Shown here: one piece after another, positions 24,855-34,742 of the stretch
Layout: every line of letters begins with the position of its first letter
Position numbering within the stretch: position 1 is the stretch's first letter
Assembly (NCBI RefSeq): GCF_900112255.1
Contig: NZ_FOLE01000002.1
Coordinates: 193,854 to 257,853, forward strand
Reading direction: 5' to 3'
DNA from: Flexibacter flexilis DSM 6793
GTDB taxonomy: Bacteria; Bacteroidota; Bacteroidia; Cytophagales; Flexibacteraceae
DNA: 64,000 bases
Position numbers and translations under genes: made by a program
The notes under the pieces: model-generated
What the model was told of the DNA's origin: nothing
Databases searched by the model: none
The model's input: the letters and a program-made list of their open reading frames with translations, nothing else

Positions 24855-26072
24855 TTATTTGAGAATAGTGTGCCCCATTTTATCGCGCTTGGTGAGCAAA
24901 TACTTTTCGTTATGTGGATTTGGTTTGATTTCAATAGATACATTGTCCACTATTTCAAGGCCATAGCCCATCAAGCCGACACGCTTTTTAGGGTTATTAG
25001 AAATCAAACGAATTTTAGAAATATTCAAATCGCGGAGAATTTGCGCACCTACGCCGTAGTCGCGTTCGTCCATGGCAAAGCCCAATTCGATGTTGGCTTG
25101 TACCGTGTCGCGGCCTTGCTCCTGCAATTTGTAAGCTTTTAATTTATTCAAAAGTCCGATCCCGCGTCCCTCTTGGTTCATGTAAAGGATCAGGCCTTTG
25201 CCTTCTTTCTCTACCAACTCCATGGCGGCGTGTAGCTGCTCACCACAGTCGCAACGGCACGAACCAAAAATATCGCCTGTCATGCAAGAAGAGTGCACAC
25301 GTACCAAAACAGGTTCGTCGGCCTCCCAAGTGCCTTTTACCAAAGCCAAATGCGTCTCGCCTGTATTGAGTTGTTTGTAGGCAATCAGGTCAAAATTACC
25401 CCAAGCCGTTGGCATTTGTACACCAATTTCGCGCTGGATAAGTGTCTCTTTACTAATACGATATGCAATAAGGTCGCGAATCGAAACCAATTTCAGGTTA
25501 AATTTGTCTGCCACTTGGCGCAACTCTGGCAAACGTGCCATGCTGCCATCTTCGGACATAATTTCCACCAACACGCCAGCAGGAGCCAAGCCAGCCAAAC
25601 GAGCAAAATCAATGGCAGCTTCCGTGTGTCCAGAGCGGCGCAACACGCCACCTGTACGGGCTTTGAGCGGGAAAATATGGCCAGGTCTGCCCAATTCTTC
25701 GGGATTCGTTTCAGGGTTTACAAGAGCCTGAATCGTTTTGGCGCGGTCGAAAGCCGAAATACCAGTCGTGCAGCCATGCCCCAGCAAATCCACAGAAACC
25801 GTAAAAGGTGTGGCATGCAAAGAGGTATTGTTGCCGACCATTAGATCAAGGCCAAGTTGTTCGCAACGGCTTTCGATGAGTGGCGCACACACCAACCCAC
25901 GTCCTTCTTTGGACATAAAATTGATGATTTCAGGTGTAACCGTTTCGGCAGCACAGATAAAATCGCCTTCATTTTCGCGGTCTTCGTCATCAACCACCAC
26001 AATTACTTCACCGCGTTTGATGGCCGCGATAGCCTCCTCGATAGAATCAAGTTTAATTTTTTCGGCAGACAT
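24855..26072 (-). CDS. ribBA: Bifunctional DHBP synthase / GTP cyclohydrolase II
   Basis: A 405-residue fusion of the two entry enzymes of riboflavin synthesis. DHBP synthase (about 1-205): [19 protein letters not shown] near residue 25-43 with the acidic metal-binding residues and [13 protein letters not shown] near 150. GTP cyclohydrolase II (about 210-400): [20 protein letters not shown] near 263-282 with the three zinc cysteines, [19 protein letters not shown] near 306, and a C-terminal SNNPKKR motif. Both halves keep their key residues, so both activities are expected. The downstream pathway gene ribE is at 10 kb. Confidence 0.96.
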   Translation of the reverse strand: MSAEKIKLDSIEEAIAAIKRGEVIVVVDDEDRENEGDFICAAETVTPEIINFMSKEGRGLVCAPLIESRCEQLGLDLMVGNNTSLHATPFTVSVDLLGHGCTTGISAFDRAKTIQALVNPETNPEELGRPGHIFPLKARTGGVLRRSGHTEAAIDFARLAGLAPAGVLVEIMSEDGSMARLPELRQVADKFNLKLVSIRDLIAYRISKETLIQREIGVQMPTAWGNFDLIAYKQLNTGETHLALVKGTWEADEPVLVRVHSSCMTGDIFGSCRCDCGEQLHAAMELVEKEGKGLILYMNQEGRGIGLLNKLKAYKLQEQGRDTVQANIELGFAMDERDYGVGAQILRDLNISKIRLISNNPKKRVGLMGYGLEIVDNVSIEIKPNPHNEKYLLTKRDKMGHTILK

Positions 26073-26158
26073 ATTTGGTTAAAATTACGTTGCGTAAATC
26101 AAGTGAATCAAAAATAGGAATATAAACAGCTAACTACAAAATAAAGAGTTAAGTTCCT

Positions 26159-27004
26159 TTATGCTTTCGCTCTTGCCTGTTGAATTAAAGCAAGAATAAG
26201 CCCTAAAATCAGACCAATAGATATACCAGAAATAAGTGATTTAATCAGGCGTGGAGAAGCTTGTTTTTTGAATGGCACAAATGGCTGAAGCACAATCATT
26301 TCTCTCTGATTAAAGACTAACCCATTTTTAAGAGCCTGAATTTTAACTTTCAGTTCTAATATTTTTATACCAACGGATGTAGGCTCAATAATTTGTACAT
26401 TTTTCCCATTGCGAATTTGATTGTCCACATCCACTTTAAGTGCATTCAAATGCGCTATTTCATTTTCTATTTCTCTAATCTCGCGCCATGCAGTAGAATC
26501 ATTCATTTCTTTGAGCATTTTTGCATGAGGATTATTGGCCAAATATAAACCTATTGCATTTTGCAGCGTATCCAAAACATCGTTATTAAATACTGTCGCA
26601 GTAATTTTAAAATTGTTTCCTTTTTTTGCATCATCCTCGTCTTTATCTTTTTCAATTTCAGCATTGATAGAAACGTTAAGAGAATTAATTTTGGTGGCAG
26701 TACTAATAGGAATATTTAATGCTTTAGCAAACGATTCATAATCTGCATTTTGTTGCATTTGATTCAAATCTCCTATTATGCTTTTTACCTGAATATCTTT
26801 CAAGTGATTTGCATAAGCAGTCATGCTACTCTCATAAGAATACTTAGCTGTATTAAAATAAATAAAACCTAATAAAGCGCCTATTACGACTGAAATAATT
26901 AAGTATTTAATATTATTTCCAACAAAGCTAAATACCGCCTTTAATATCTGGGTTAAAGAAACATCATCTGTTACTAAATTAGAATAATTATTATTTTGCT
27001 CCAT
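26159..27004 (-). CDS. Wzz-like polysaccharide chain-length determinant protein
   Basis: About 281 residues with two membrane helices bracketing a periplasmic coiled region: first at YLIISVVIGALLGFIYFNT (about residues 34-52), second near the C-terminus at SLISGISIGLILGLILALI. The segment between is charged and helical, with ALNAL-type coiled-coil spacing. This is the Wzz/PCP fold without the C-terminal kinase of Wzc. The frame is open from 27064, but the ATG at 27004 fits better and overlaps the preceding gene's end by 14 bases. Last gene of the polysaccharide operon. It probably sets polymer length by acting on the polymerase. Confidence 0.8.
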   Translation of the reverse strand: MEQNNNYSNLVTDDVSLTQILKAVFSFVGNNIKYLIISVVIGALLGFIYFNTAKYSYESSMTAYANHLKDIQVKSIIGDLNQMQQNADYESFAKALNIPISTATKINSLNVSINAEIEKDKDEDDAKKGNNFKITATVFNNDVLDTLQNAIGLYLANNPHAKMLKEMNDSTAWREIREIENEIAHLNALKVDVDNQIRNGKNVQIIEPTSVGIKILELKVKIQALKNGLVFNQREMIVLQPFVPFKKQASPRLIKSLISGISIGLILGLILALIQQARAKA

Positions 27005-28226
27005 ATCTTTTTGGGATATCATTAAATAGGTAAAACATCGAGTTGAAAAAGGCGAAAAATACAACGCCTTTTTGATTAGATAATATATTTTCCGTAAAAA
27101 ATCCGAATAAAAAAATTAGTAAAAAAATCAAATATAAGTCATCTTGTTTTTTGAACGCAAAAACCAATAAATATGCAAGTATTGCAATAAAAGTAAATAA
27201 ACCAATAAATCCTGTATCCAAACACGTTTGTATGTATTGATTATGCGCATTGTACGGGTTTTTTATTGCTAAATCAAATCCGATATCATTATATTTTTGA
27301 TTAAGTACTTTTTGACTATCACCAACCCCATATCCAATAAACGGAGATTCTTCTATCGCTTGTTTGGCCCCCTTCCATATCAAATAACGAACATGAACAC
27401 CATTAGCCTCATTTACATTTTTTACATCGTCATACTGGCTTGTAATCAACACCTGCCTTATCATAAAATTGACTTTTGGAACAAATATTATAGTAGCTAC
27501 TAATGTAAATAAGGCAACTATCAATAAGGCAACTATTTTGTACGATATTTTTTTACAGTAAACCAAATAAGTGATGTAAATAAATAATATCAAAGGAATT
27601 GATATTATCGTAATTCGAGAACTAAGCATTAGTGTAAAAATTAAAAACACAGTGCCTAATATATATCTTATATAATTTTTAAATACTGGCGTGGTAAACA
27701 ATATAATGATAGTAAAAATAAAGTGATGAGCTATATAAACTCTATGTAATCCCGTTTGAAATACAAGCCCTTCACCTACATAATAATCTGGATAATAGGT
27801 ATGTAATTCTAAATTAAAATAATTTCTTGCTAAATTAAACAAACAGATTGATAGCAATAGAGATGTTCCTAAAATCCATGATTTCAATACACCTATTACT
27901 TTATCATAAGACAAGGACAAAGACGAAAAAATAATAGGGAAAAAGAATAATGATAATTTTTTTTCTATTTCAAATAAGAACAATTTCTTATCCTCAGACC
28001 ACAACCCAGATATTAAATAAATCAAGAAAATAATCAATAATATCAATACATTTTTATTCAAAAAAGGCTTAATACTTTTATTTATTATAGAAATTATAAG
28101 AACAGATATTACTAATAAGACAATAGATATACTATTAATTGCAATGGTTTTGGGCAATGGAATAGTAAAAGCAACTATTAATAGTAGCCAATATTGTATT
28201 TTATCTATTATCAATAACTGTTTCAT
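26991..28226 (-). CDS. O-antigen ligase/polymerase-like (Wzy_C) membrane protein
   Basis: A 411-residue protein with about eleven hydrophobic segments. The Wzy_C hallmark is the large periplasmic loop ending in a GVGDSQKVLNQKYNDIGF ... NPYNAHNQYIQTCLDTG stretch (about residues 318-353), where the H-N-x-Y/F-L-like NAHNQYIQ motif is typical of WaaL/Wzy ligases. The gene overlaps the glycosyltransferase upstream by 4 bases. Because a second polymerase-like protein is encoded at 30.4-31.6 kb, this one may be the ligase, but the sequence cannot settle which is which. Confidence 0.82.
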   Translation of the reverse strand: MKQLLIIDKIQYWLLLIVAFTIPLPKTIAINSISIVLLVISVLIISIINKSIKPFLNKNVLILLIIFLIYLISGLWSEDKKLFLFEIEKKLSLFFFPIIFSSLSLSYDKVIGVLKSWILGTSLLLSICLFNLARNYFNLELHTYYPDYYVGEGLVFQTGLHRVYIAHHFIFTIIILFTTPVFKNYIRYILGTVFLIFTLMLSSRITIISIPLILFIYITYLVYCKKISYKIVALLIVALFTLVATIIFVPKVNFMIRQVLITSQYDDVKNVNEANGVHVRYLIWKGAKQAIEESPFIGYGVGDSQKVLNQKYNDIGFDLAIKNPYNAHNQYIQTCLDTGFIGLFTFIAILAYLLVFAFKKQDDLYLIFLLIFLFGFFTENILSNQKGVVFFAFFNSMFYLFNDIPKRYGAK

Positions 28227-29326
28227 TCATTTAATATTTTTTGATAATACAACTCATTATAAGCACTGCATATTTTAATAATATCAAATTTTCTTTCGCA
28301 AGTCTGACGAGACATTAATCCCATATCATATAGAGAAGTTTTATTTTGAATAAAAAATTTTATCTTATCAATAGCTTGTTCCGAATCATTAAAAGAAAAT
28401 CCATTTTGGCCGTCTATTACCAAATCTTTATTTCCCATACAATTAGATAACAATAATGGCAATCCTAAATTCATAGCTTCTAATACTGAAAGAGGCAAGC
28501 CTTCCCATAAAGAAGTAGAAAGGTATAGATTTGCAGTACCCAATAAAGAATCTACTTCTTTTTTAGATTTCCAACCTGTAATTTCTATATTTTCACTAGT
28601 AAGATATTCTCTTAACTCTCCATCACCAACCCAAATAAATTTTACATTATTATTGTTTATAAAATGTTCTGCTATTTTATTAAACAGCATTGGATTTTTA
28701 GGTATAGTAATTCTTCCTGTCGTAATTATATTTAAACTATTTGTTATTTCTAATTTATTTTTTAATTCAAAATTATTCTTAATATTAGTGCCATTATAGA
28801 TACAGATTGCAGGTATTCTATATTTTTGAAATTCATGCAATTCAGAATCGGAACAACACACAGATATTCCACCTAATTTAGTAGCAAATGATTCCAAAAA
28901 AATATACATTTTACGCTTAAATTCTGAAATATCTTGCATTATAAATGCCGCACCATGTGAAGTATAAATTACTTTTTTTTCTCCAAGTATCCAAGCTACA
29001 ATACGACCCAAAAAACCAGCTTTAGAAGCATGTAAATGTAATACATCATGAGGTGTTTTTCTAATAAATTTTAACAATAAAACTAAAGCTATAATATCGT
29101 TAAATAGGCTAATTTCTCGCTGTGCATATTTCCAAATATAAAATTTAGTACTTTCTGGAAATCTTTTTTTTACATCCTCTACACTGCCATCAGGCCGTTG
29201 TTCACCATGAAATATAATATGCTGATGTTGAGAGAGATTATTTACCAAATGATTAATTACACTAATCGTTCCACCACCAAAAGGCTCTGTAATATGCAAT
29301 ACGGTTAAAGGTTTATTTTGATTCAT
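28223..29326 (-). CDS. GT4-type glycosyltransferase
   Basis: A 367-residue GT-B glycosyltransferase. The C-terminal donor-binding domain shows ITTGRITIPKNPMLFNKIAEHF near residue 207-228 and the E-x7-E motif in STSLWEGLPLSVLEAMNLGLPLLLSN near 276-301. The N-terminal half has the glycine-rich EPFGGGTISVINHLV loop that binds the acceptor. It adds a sugar to the lipid-linked repeat unit on the cytoplasmic side; which sugar is unknown. It overlaps the following glycosyltransferase gene by 14 bases and the Wzy-like gene by 4, evidence for a tight operon. Confidence 0.88.
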   Translation of the reverse strand: MNQNKPLTVLHITEPFGGGTISVINHLVNNLSQHQHIIFHGEQRPDGSVEDVKKRFPESTKFYIWKYAQREISLFNDIIALVLLLKFIRKTPHDVLHLHASKAGFLGRIVAWILGEKKVIYTSHGAAFIMQDISEFKRKMYIFLESFATKLGGISVCCSDSELHEFQKYRIPAICIYNGTNIKNNFELKNKLEITNSLNIITTGRITIPKNPMLFNKIAEHFINNNNVKFIWVGDGELREYLTSENIEITGWKSKKEVDSLLGTANLYLSTSLWEGLPLSVLEAMNLGLPLLLSNCMGNKDLVIDGQNGFSFNDSEQAIDKIKFFIQNKTSLYDMGLMSRQTCERKFDIIKICSAYNELYYQKILNE

Positions 29327-30398
29327 ATATTTCCTCTAAACGAGTAACGTATTTTTTTATATCATATTTTTCAACAAAAGTGTTTCTTGCATTTATGCTC
29401 ATTTGCTCTCTGAGCAATGGATTTTCCACAAATTCAAGAATACTTGCGGCTAATTCCTGCGGGTTTTCAGGTTCAAAAAATAGTCCATTATACCGTTCTG
29501 TTACTACTTCTTTAAGTGTGTCTAATTCGGTAGTAATAACGGGCAAACCAGCCCTAAATGCCTCCAATAAAACCAATGGTTGGCCTTCAAAAACTGACGG
29601 TAAAACCAAAACATTGGCAATATCAATATACGCATCTGGTTGATCTTGTTTTCCTAAAAAAAAGACACGATCGCTTAGTAACAGTTTTTCTACTTGAAGC
29701 TCTAATTCATTTCTCAAATTTCCATCACCAACCAATATACATTTTAGCTTATTATCAGTAATAAGAGACATTGCATCTACGAGAGTATGCACAGACTTTG
29801 GATACTGAAGCCTACCAACAAAAATGATAATAAAATCATCGTCAGCTATATTTATTGATCTTCTAATTTGTTGTTGTTCTGCTTTAGTTCTAGGAATAAT
29901 ATCTGGAACCCCGTTAGGGATAATATATATTCGAGAATCAGGTAGCCCAAAATTAGATTTAACAAAATTTGCAACAGTGCTCGACACACAAACAAGTATC
30001 GCTTTTTTAGCAATAGTATATAGAAAAATACGATAGAATAAACTAATAAGCAAATCAGTTTTATTCCATTTAAAACCAGTGCTATGAATTGTAGCTATTT
30101 TTTTTACAGGTAAGCCAATTGTCGAAACCCAGCTAAACCAATCAGCATGCCCTAAGTGAGAATGTAAGACATGGGGATTTATATTTTTAATTATTCTTCT
30201 TATTTTATAAAATGCTTTCCAATCATTTGGGATATGGTATATCCTAACATTTTTAGGAAATTTATCAACTAATCCATCATAGTTTTTTAAATAGATAATA
30301 TGAATTTCATGGCTCAGTGACTGTTCTTTCGCTAAGTATAATAATAATTTTTCAGCTCCACCAATACCCAAAGTTGTTATAATATGACAGATTTTCAT
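29313..30398 (-). CDS. GT4-type glycosyltransferase
   Basis: A 361-residue GT-B enzyme. N-terminal loop TLGIGGAEKLLLYLAKEQS near residue 9-27; donor-site segments IIFVGRLQYPKSVHTLVDAM near 196 and the E-x7-E motif in PSVFEGQPLVLLEAFRAGLPVIT near 270-292. It resembles the group of GT4 enzymes acting in exopolysaccharide repeat synthesis. The C-terminal end NARNTFVEKYDIKKYVTRLEEIY is characteristic of these proteins. It shares 4 bases with the upstream polymerase-like gene. Specific sugar unknown. Confidence 0.9.
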   Translation of the reverse strand: MKICHIITTLGIGGAEKLLLYLAKEQSLSHEIHIIYLKNYDGLVDKFPKNVRIYHIPNDWKAFYKIRRIIKNINPHVLHSHLGHADWFSWVSTIGLPVKKIATIHSTGFKWNKTDLLISLFYRIFLYTIAKKAILVCVSSTVANFVKSNFGLPDSRIYIIPNGVPDIIPRTKAEQQQIRRSINIADDDFIIIFVGRLQYPKSVHTLVDAMSLITDNKLKCILVGDGNLRNELELQVEKLLLSDRVFFLGKQDQPDAYIDIANVLVLPSVFEGQPLVLLEAFRAGLPVITTELDTLKEVVTERYNGLFFEPENPQELAASILEFVENPLLREQMSINARNTFVEKYDIKKYVTRLEEIYESK

Positions 30399-31627
30399 AT
30401 ACTTTGCTCTGTTTTTTCTCTATAATATACAATCTGAATCAATGCAATTACAATCCACAAACAAACATGATAATACGTATCTGTAATTAGCAAATGAAAT
30501 ACTCCCGCAAAAAAGCCTATTAAAGCAAAACGTCGAATAGGTTGCTTCAATTTTAAAATCCGAAGTGTAATTATAACGAAGAAACCTAAAAGTAACAAAA
30601 GAGATATAATGCCAGTCTCAGCCAACACCTGAAAATAAACACTTTGATAGCTGAAACCAAAATAAGCAACCTTTCCATAAGCAATTCCCTTTCCTAACAA
30701 AGGAGAATCTAACCAATCATAAATAGCATGACTCCAAGCAGCAGTTCTCATATCTGCCGAATCTGCATTTAGTGTTATTTTAGAGGAAATCAATTCATAA
30801 AAAGCCTCAAAAGATTTTTGTGCATCAATAGGAAGATATAAATACACAATATAAAAAATTATAGCAAATATTATAGCAATACCTAGTAATCTTATAATAG
30901 ATTTTGTATTTGCTTCAAATAATATTGTTACAGCACAAGCGATTAATAAAAAACCTATTCCTCCCGCAGAGGCTGTAAAAAACAATGCCGTTATATATAA
31001 AAAAGCATAAAGAAAAACCCATTTTTTATGCTCATTATATACATAATATAAGCCAAATGGAAACAATATATTCATATTTAAAGCCATAGTACTTGGTTCT
31101 TCACAAGTACCTCCAACCGATTTAAAAAATAAAAATGGATAATAAATCATTGTGTAAGTATTATCTGCAATTATAAAAAAGTTTCTAATAATAATATTAA
31201 ACTTATTTAGCAAAACCCACTCAACAATAATAATAACATTAGCTAAAGTTGAAGCATAAAATATCATTTTAAAAATATACATATTCGGTATTTTATACCG
31301 AATAACTGCATATTTAAAATAAATTAGATAAATTACAAAAACAAAAACAAAAGAAAGTGTATGGTTAAAATTTTGGCTATTCATTGGGCTTCGAAAAAAT
31401 GATACTATCACAAATAGTAACATTAAAATCAGCAACCAATCTTCATCGTTTTTAATGATAGATTTAGGATTATAAAGTATCGAATAAACAAGGAATGGTA
31501 TAGTAATAACAAAACTTAATAATAAGAAAATAATAGGAAACCTCAACCAACCACTAAATGCCAACCAAGTCATAAAGGTGGAAAATATAATATATAAACT
31601 AAGTATAAATTTATTAAGCTGAGTCAT
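30395..31627 (-). CDS. O-antigen polymerase-like (Wzy_C) membrane protein
   Basis: A 410-residue protein with about eleven hydrophobic segments. The conserved Wzy_C region lies near residues 290-345 (RTAAWSHAIYDWLDSPLLGKGIAYGK, then SVYFQVLAETGIISLLLLLGF). It is predicted to polymerise or transfer the repeat units in the periplasm. Base composition is clearly lower in GC than the housekeeping genes. It starts 29 bases after the acyltransferase gene and overlaps the next glycosyltransferase by 4 bases. Confidence 0.78.
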   Translation of the reverse strand: MTQLNKFILSLYIIFSTFMTWLAFSGWLRFPIIFLLLSFVITIPFLVYSILYNPKSIIKNDEDWLLILMLLFVIVSFFRSPMNSQNFNHTLSFVFVFVIYLIYFKYAVIRYKIPNMYIFKMIFYASTLANVIIIVEWVLLNKFNIIIRNFFIIADNTYTMIYYPFLFFKSVGGTCEEPSTMALNMNILFPFGLYYVYNEHKKWVFLYAFLYITALFFTASAGGIGFLLIACAVTILFEANTKSIIRLLGIAIIFAIIFYIVYLYLPIDAQKSFEAFYELISSKITLNADSADMRTAAWSHAIYDWLDSPLLGKGIAYGKVAYFGFSYQSVYFQVLAETGIISLLLLLGFFVIITLRILKLKQPIRRFALIGFFAGVFHLLITDTYYHVCLWIVIALIQIVYYREKTEQSI

Positions 31628-31656
31628 TTAATAAAATAGTAAATAATATATTTGAC

Positions 31657-32748
31657 TTACAAACGCTGTTTGAGCCTATTTATTGGCAACTCCAACAGCC
31701 AATATGAAAACAAAGAAACAACAAAGGTTGTCAGTAAACAACAAAAGGCCGCAACAAAAGCATTATCAAAGACATAAACAAACTGAAAATCAATGCCTTT
31801 TGCTTTAAACCATGTACTATTAAATCCCCATAAACCCATGATAGGCAGGTGATATAAATACATTCCGTAACTAACACGTCCAAGAAACTGTAACACTTTA
31901 TTATGCAAAAAAAGAGGCCATGTAGCATTGGATAATGCTATCAAAATCCAAATAATCGCAATGGATGCAATAAATAAATAAGACAAAACAAAACAAGCAA
32001 TACTATGATTTACAAGCATATACTCAATAATAATCAAACATAAAAACACACCACACAAAAGAAAAATCTTATTGGGCAATGTTACCACTTTTGTCCAAAT
32101 AGTAGGCTTGTAAACCCTTAACCAAGCAAACAGCGCACCAATACCAAGTAAATCGAGATTAAATGGAGTGAGAATCCAGTACAATTTCCCAGTACCTCCA
32201 TAAATAAATCCATAGTATATTTTACAAATAACTCCTACTATAATACAGCTTATTATTATATTTTTCAGCCATTTATTATTTGATAAAAGCACAAAAAATG
32301 GCCATACAATATAAAATTGTTCTTCGACTGCTAAAGACCAAAAATGACCAACTTTCCCCCAATAATTTGTCTTAAATATTATAAGATTAGTGGTATAAGT
32401 AAGATAATACCATATATTTTCCTGTACATTCAGAATAGGAAAAAACAAAATAGCAACCAAAATAGTAAGATAATAAATAGGAAATAATCGTAGAAATCGA
32501 CGAAAATAAAATTTCTTTATTTTTTCGATAAATAAACCTACTTGTTGCCTTTCTTGTAACAGTATTGTTGTAATTAAAAAGCCACTTAATGTAAAAAATA
32601 TACCAACACCTAAGCCCCCGAAAGAAAAAAAATGCCAATAGGTTGGCAATAAATTTTGAAAATAATGCTCAAAAATAACTATTAACACAGCCCATGCACG
32701 CAAGGAGTCGAGCGCGGGCGTATATTGTAATGTTATTTCTTTTTGCAT
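31657..32748 (-). CDS. Acyltransferase 3 (OafA/YrhL-type) membrane protein
   Basis: A 363-residue protein with about ten membrane segments and the acyltransferase 3 motifs: LDSLRAWAVLIVIFEHYF near residue 12-29 (with the catalytic His), FFTLSGFLITTILLQE near 51, and FYFRRFLRLFPIYYL near 80-94, and GHFWSLAVEEQFYIVWPFFVLL near 132-153. Such enzymes put O-acetyl groups on sugar chains. It ends one base before the flippase gene on the same strand. Predicted to decorate the polymer made by this operon. Confidence 0.92.
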   Translation of the reverse strand: MQKEITLQYTPALDSLRAWAVLIVIFEHYFQNLLPTYWHFFSFGGLGVGIFFTLSGFLITTILLQERQQVGLFIEKIKKFYFRRFLRLFPIYYLTILVAILFFPILNVQENIWYYLTYTTNLIIFKTNYWGKVGHFWSLAVEEQFYIVWPFFVLLSNNKWLKNIIISCIIVGVICKIYYGFIYGGTGKLYWILTPFNLDLLGIGALFAWLRVYKPTIWTKVVTLPNKIFLLCGVFLCLIIIEYMLVNHSIACFVLSYLFIASIAIIWILIALSNATWPLFLHNKVLQFLGRVSYGMYLYHLPIMGLWGFNSTWFKAKGIDFQFVYVFDNAFVAAFCCLLTTFVVSLFSYWLLELPINRLKQRL

Positions 32749-34077
32749 CTACTTAATTAAATTATGTATGTAATATCCTATAAATGACGTATCTACACCT
32801 ACTTTCTTGCGCGCGTAAACAATACTTAATAAATTCCAAAGTACAACCGTTACTAAGTTAGAGTACGCCGCGCCAATTGTCCCATAAATAGGAATAAGGA
32901 TAAAATTTAAAATCAAGTTAATAGCAATAGAAAACATGGCTATATTTCTAAACACCTTTTCATTTCCAGTCATTTGTAGCGTAATATCCGTAGAGCCAGC
33001 CAACGCATTAAAACAATAACCCATTGCAATAATAATCATCACTTCTGCACTTTGTGAGTCATTTATTCCTAATAAGCCCAATAAAAACATAGGAAAAGCA
33101 GCGATAAAAATAAAAATAGGAATAATAGTAACTGCTACTATTTTAGATGAATTTAGAAGCAATTGTTGGAGTTCTTTTATTTGATGCTGGTTATAAAAAG
33201 CTGTAATTTTAGGCGCAACAAAACCACTTACAGCAAACAAAGGAATCGTAAGAACATTTGATAATTTAGAAGCAACACTATACCCTCCTATTTCAGCTTC
33301 CGGAGAATAAAAACCAAGGATAAATACATCTAAATACCCCATTGCAACAAAAATAATATTGCTTAAAAACATGGGCATTGCAACTTCCTTAATTTGCGAA
33401 AACTTAAAATAATGAACTGCTTTTTCGCGTATTTCTATGCTCTTTAGCCATTGCCAAGCCGTTAGTAAACTAACAAGAGTTATGCCTAATACAAAAATAT
33501 TTATTGGCTGCGTTTCGTTTCCTAAAAAATAATAAAAAATAGGCAATAAAAGCAACGTAATCAGGAAATTACCAACGGTTTGGGCAAAATTATAAAACGT
33601 AACTTGGTGCAATCCGCGAAGACCTTCAGAATGAACAGTAATCAATGAAAATGGTAAAATACCCAACGAAACCCAGCGAAAATCACTGCTCATTTCAGGT
33701 TTTTTTAGCCAAAAAGCCAGCGTATCTGCACAAAAAAATAAACTCAAAGAAAGAAACAAACCTATAGGCAAAACAAAACGTAAACTTTGGATATAAATAC
33801 CTCTCAAAACACGTAAATCCTTATGCTGCCATTGCGAAGCAAAACGCATGAGAGCCATATCAAATCCTGCCTTTGTAAGCACTGTTAGCAAAAAAAGATA
33901 TGTAAACGACAAGGAAAACCGTCCCCAAGTATCTATTCCATAAACAGCAATAACAACTTTGGTAAAAATAAAACTCAAAAATATGCCTGCCATACGCAAA
34001 CTATAGCCCAAAACCGTTTGGAATATCGTATCAGAGTTCCTGAGTTTTAACCACAATTGCTTTAATTTATCTTGCAT
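32749..34077 (-). CDS. Polysaccharide flippase (Wzx/MOP family)
   Basis: A 442-residue protein with about 14 hydrophobic segments, of the polysaccharide-specific branch of the MOP (MATE-like) exporters. Opening MAGIFLSFIFTKVVIAVYG near residue 29 and WGRFSLSFTYLFLLTVLTKAGFD are typical, as is the C-terminal MTGNEKVFRNIAMFSIAINLILNFILIPIYG stretch. It should flip lipid-linked repeat units across the inner membrane. First gene of the polysaccharide run on the minus strand; a hairpin terminator lies just upstream, so it probably has its own promoter. Confidence 0.9.
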   Translation of the reverse strand: MQDKLKQLWLKLRNSDTIFQTVLGYSLRMAGIFLSFIFTKVVIAVYGIDTWGRFSLSFTYLFLLTVLTKAGFDMALMRFASQWQHKDLRVLRGIYIQSLRFVLPIGLFLSLSLFFCADTLAFWLKKPEMSSDFRWVSLGILPFSLITVHSEGLRGLHQVTFYNFAQTVGNFLITLLLLPIFYYFLGNETQPINIFVLGITLVSLLTAWQWLKSIEIREKAVHYFKFSQIKEVAMPMFLSNIIFVAMGYLDVFILGFYSPEAEIGGYSVASKLSNVLTIPLFAVSGFVAPKITAFYNQHQIKELQQLLLNSSKIVAVTIIPIFIFIAAFPMFLLGLLGINDSQSAEVMIIIAMGYCFNALAGSTDITLQMTGNEKVFRNIAMFSIAINLILNFILIPIYGTIGAAYSNLVTVVLWNLLSIVYARKKVGVDTSFIGYYIHNLIK

Positions 34078-34097
34078 TTTTATTCAAAAAAGAACAC

Positions 34098-34132
34098 ATA
34101 AAAAACGCTAACAAAACAAGATGTTAGCGTTT
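34098..34132 (-). terminator. Terminator of the YcxB-like gene
   Basis: 10 bp stem AAACGCTAAC (34103-34112) / GTTAGCGTTT (34123-34132) with A-rich sequence to its left, giving a U-run in minus-strand RNA; it lies 19 bases past the YcxB-like stop. Confidence 0.75.
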
Positions 34133-34150
34133 ATATTTATGAAAAATATT

Positions 34151-34723
34151 TTAGGCTTCAGGTAATACTTTTTTTCTACGGAAAAGCGTTTCTACCAGTT
34201 TCAAATCACGGTCAGAAAGAAAAATAGTATAAGGCAAATGTAAAAACTGAAATTTTTCCATGCGTAAAATATACGCATCTGGTGTTTTTTCTACAGCTAA
34301 AATTTGTTCCCAATTCAACACCATTGCTTCCTGCGATTCTGCACTTTTTTTAATTAGAACATGGTCATTTTTGAATTCATAAACCAACTTTTCAAACATG
34401 GGTTTACTTTGCGGCAATTGTGTTGCGCCATAAAACTGAATCCACCAGAAAAGAATGTATATAACCGTCAGTAAAACAGCGGCTGCGGCAGTCCATAAAA
34501 AGACATTTAATCCAAAAAACGCAGCAACCAACATCATGGCCAATGGCACGCCAAATGCCCACCAATATTTAGTAATGGCACTTTTCATGCCCATCGAAAT
34601 AAAAAGCTGTGTTGGTAATTGATATTTTTTTGTACGAATGCCTGGTTCTATGCGCATTGAGCCACCCAAATACTGATTGGGTTGCATATATACTTTTTTC
34701 TGTTTGGGAGTATTATTATCCAT
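34151..34723 (-). CDS. YcxB-like small membrane protein
   Basis: About 190 residues with two adjacent membrane helices (WWAFGVPLAMMLVAAFFGLNVF and WTAAAAVLLTVIYILFWWIQF, about residues 53-95), followed by a soluble C-terminal domain with EFKNDHVLIKKSAESQEAMVL, the pattern of YcxB-family proteins. Function unknown. An upstream TTG at 34738 is in frame but the ATG at 34723 is preferred. It follows the DUF4249 lipoprotein gene by 19 bases, and the pair ends at the 34098-34132 hairpin. Confidence 0.72.
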   Translation of the reverse strand: MDNNTPKQKKVYMQPNQYLGGSMRIEPGIRTKKYQLPTQLFISMGMKSAITKYWWAFGVPLAMMLVAAFFGLNVFLWTAAAAVLLTVIYILFWWIQFYGATQLPQSKPMFEKLVYEFKNDHVLIKKSAESQEAMVLNWEQILAVEKTPDAYILRMEKFQFLHLPYTIFLSDRDLKLVETLFRRKKVLPEA

Positions 34724-34742
34724 AAAAAAATTTAACAAAAAA

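Noticed and set aside
26159-34077. Genomic island with integrase or attachment sites.
   Set aside because: No integrase, transposase, tRNA-disrupted site or direct repeats at the ends were found; only base composition suggests transfer.
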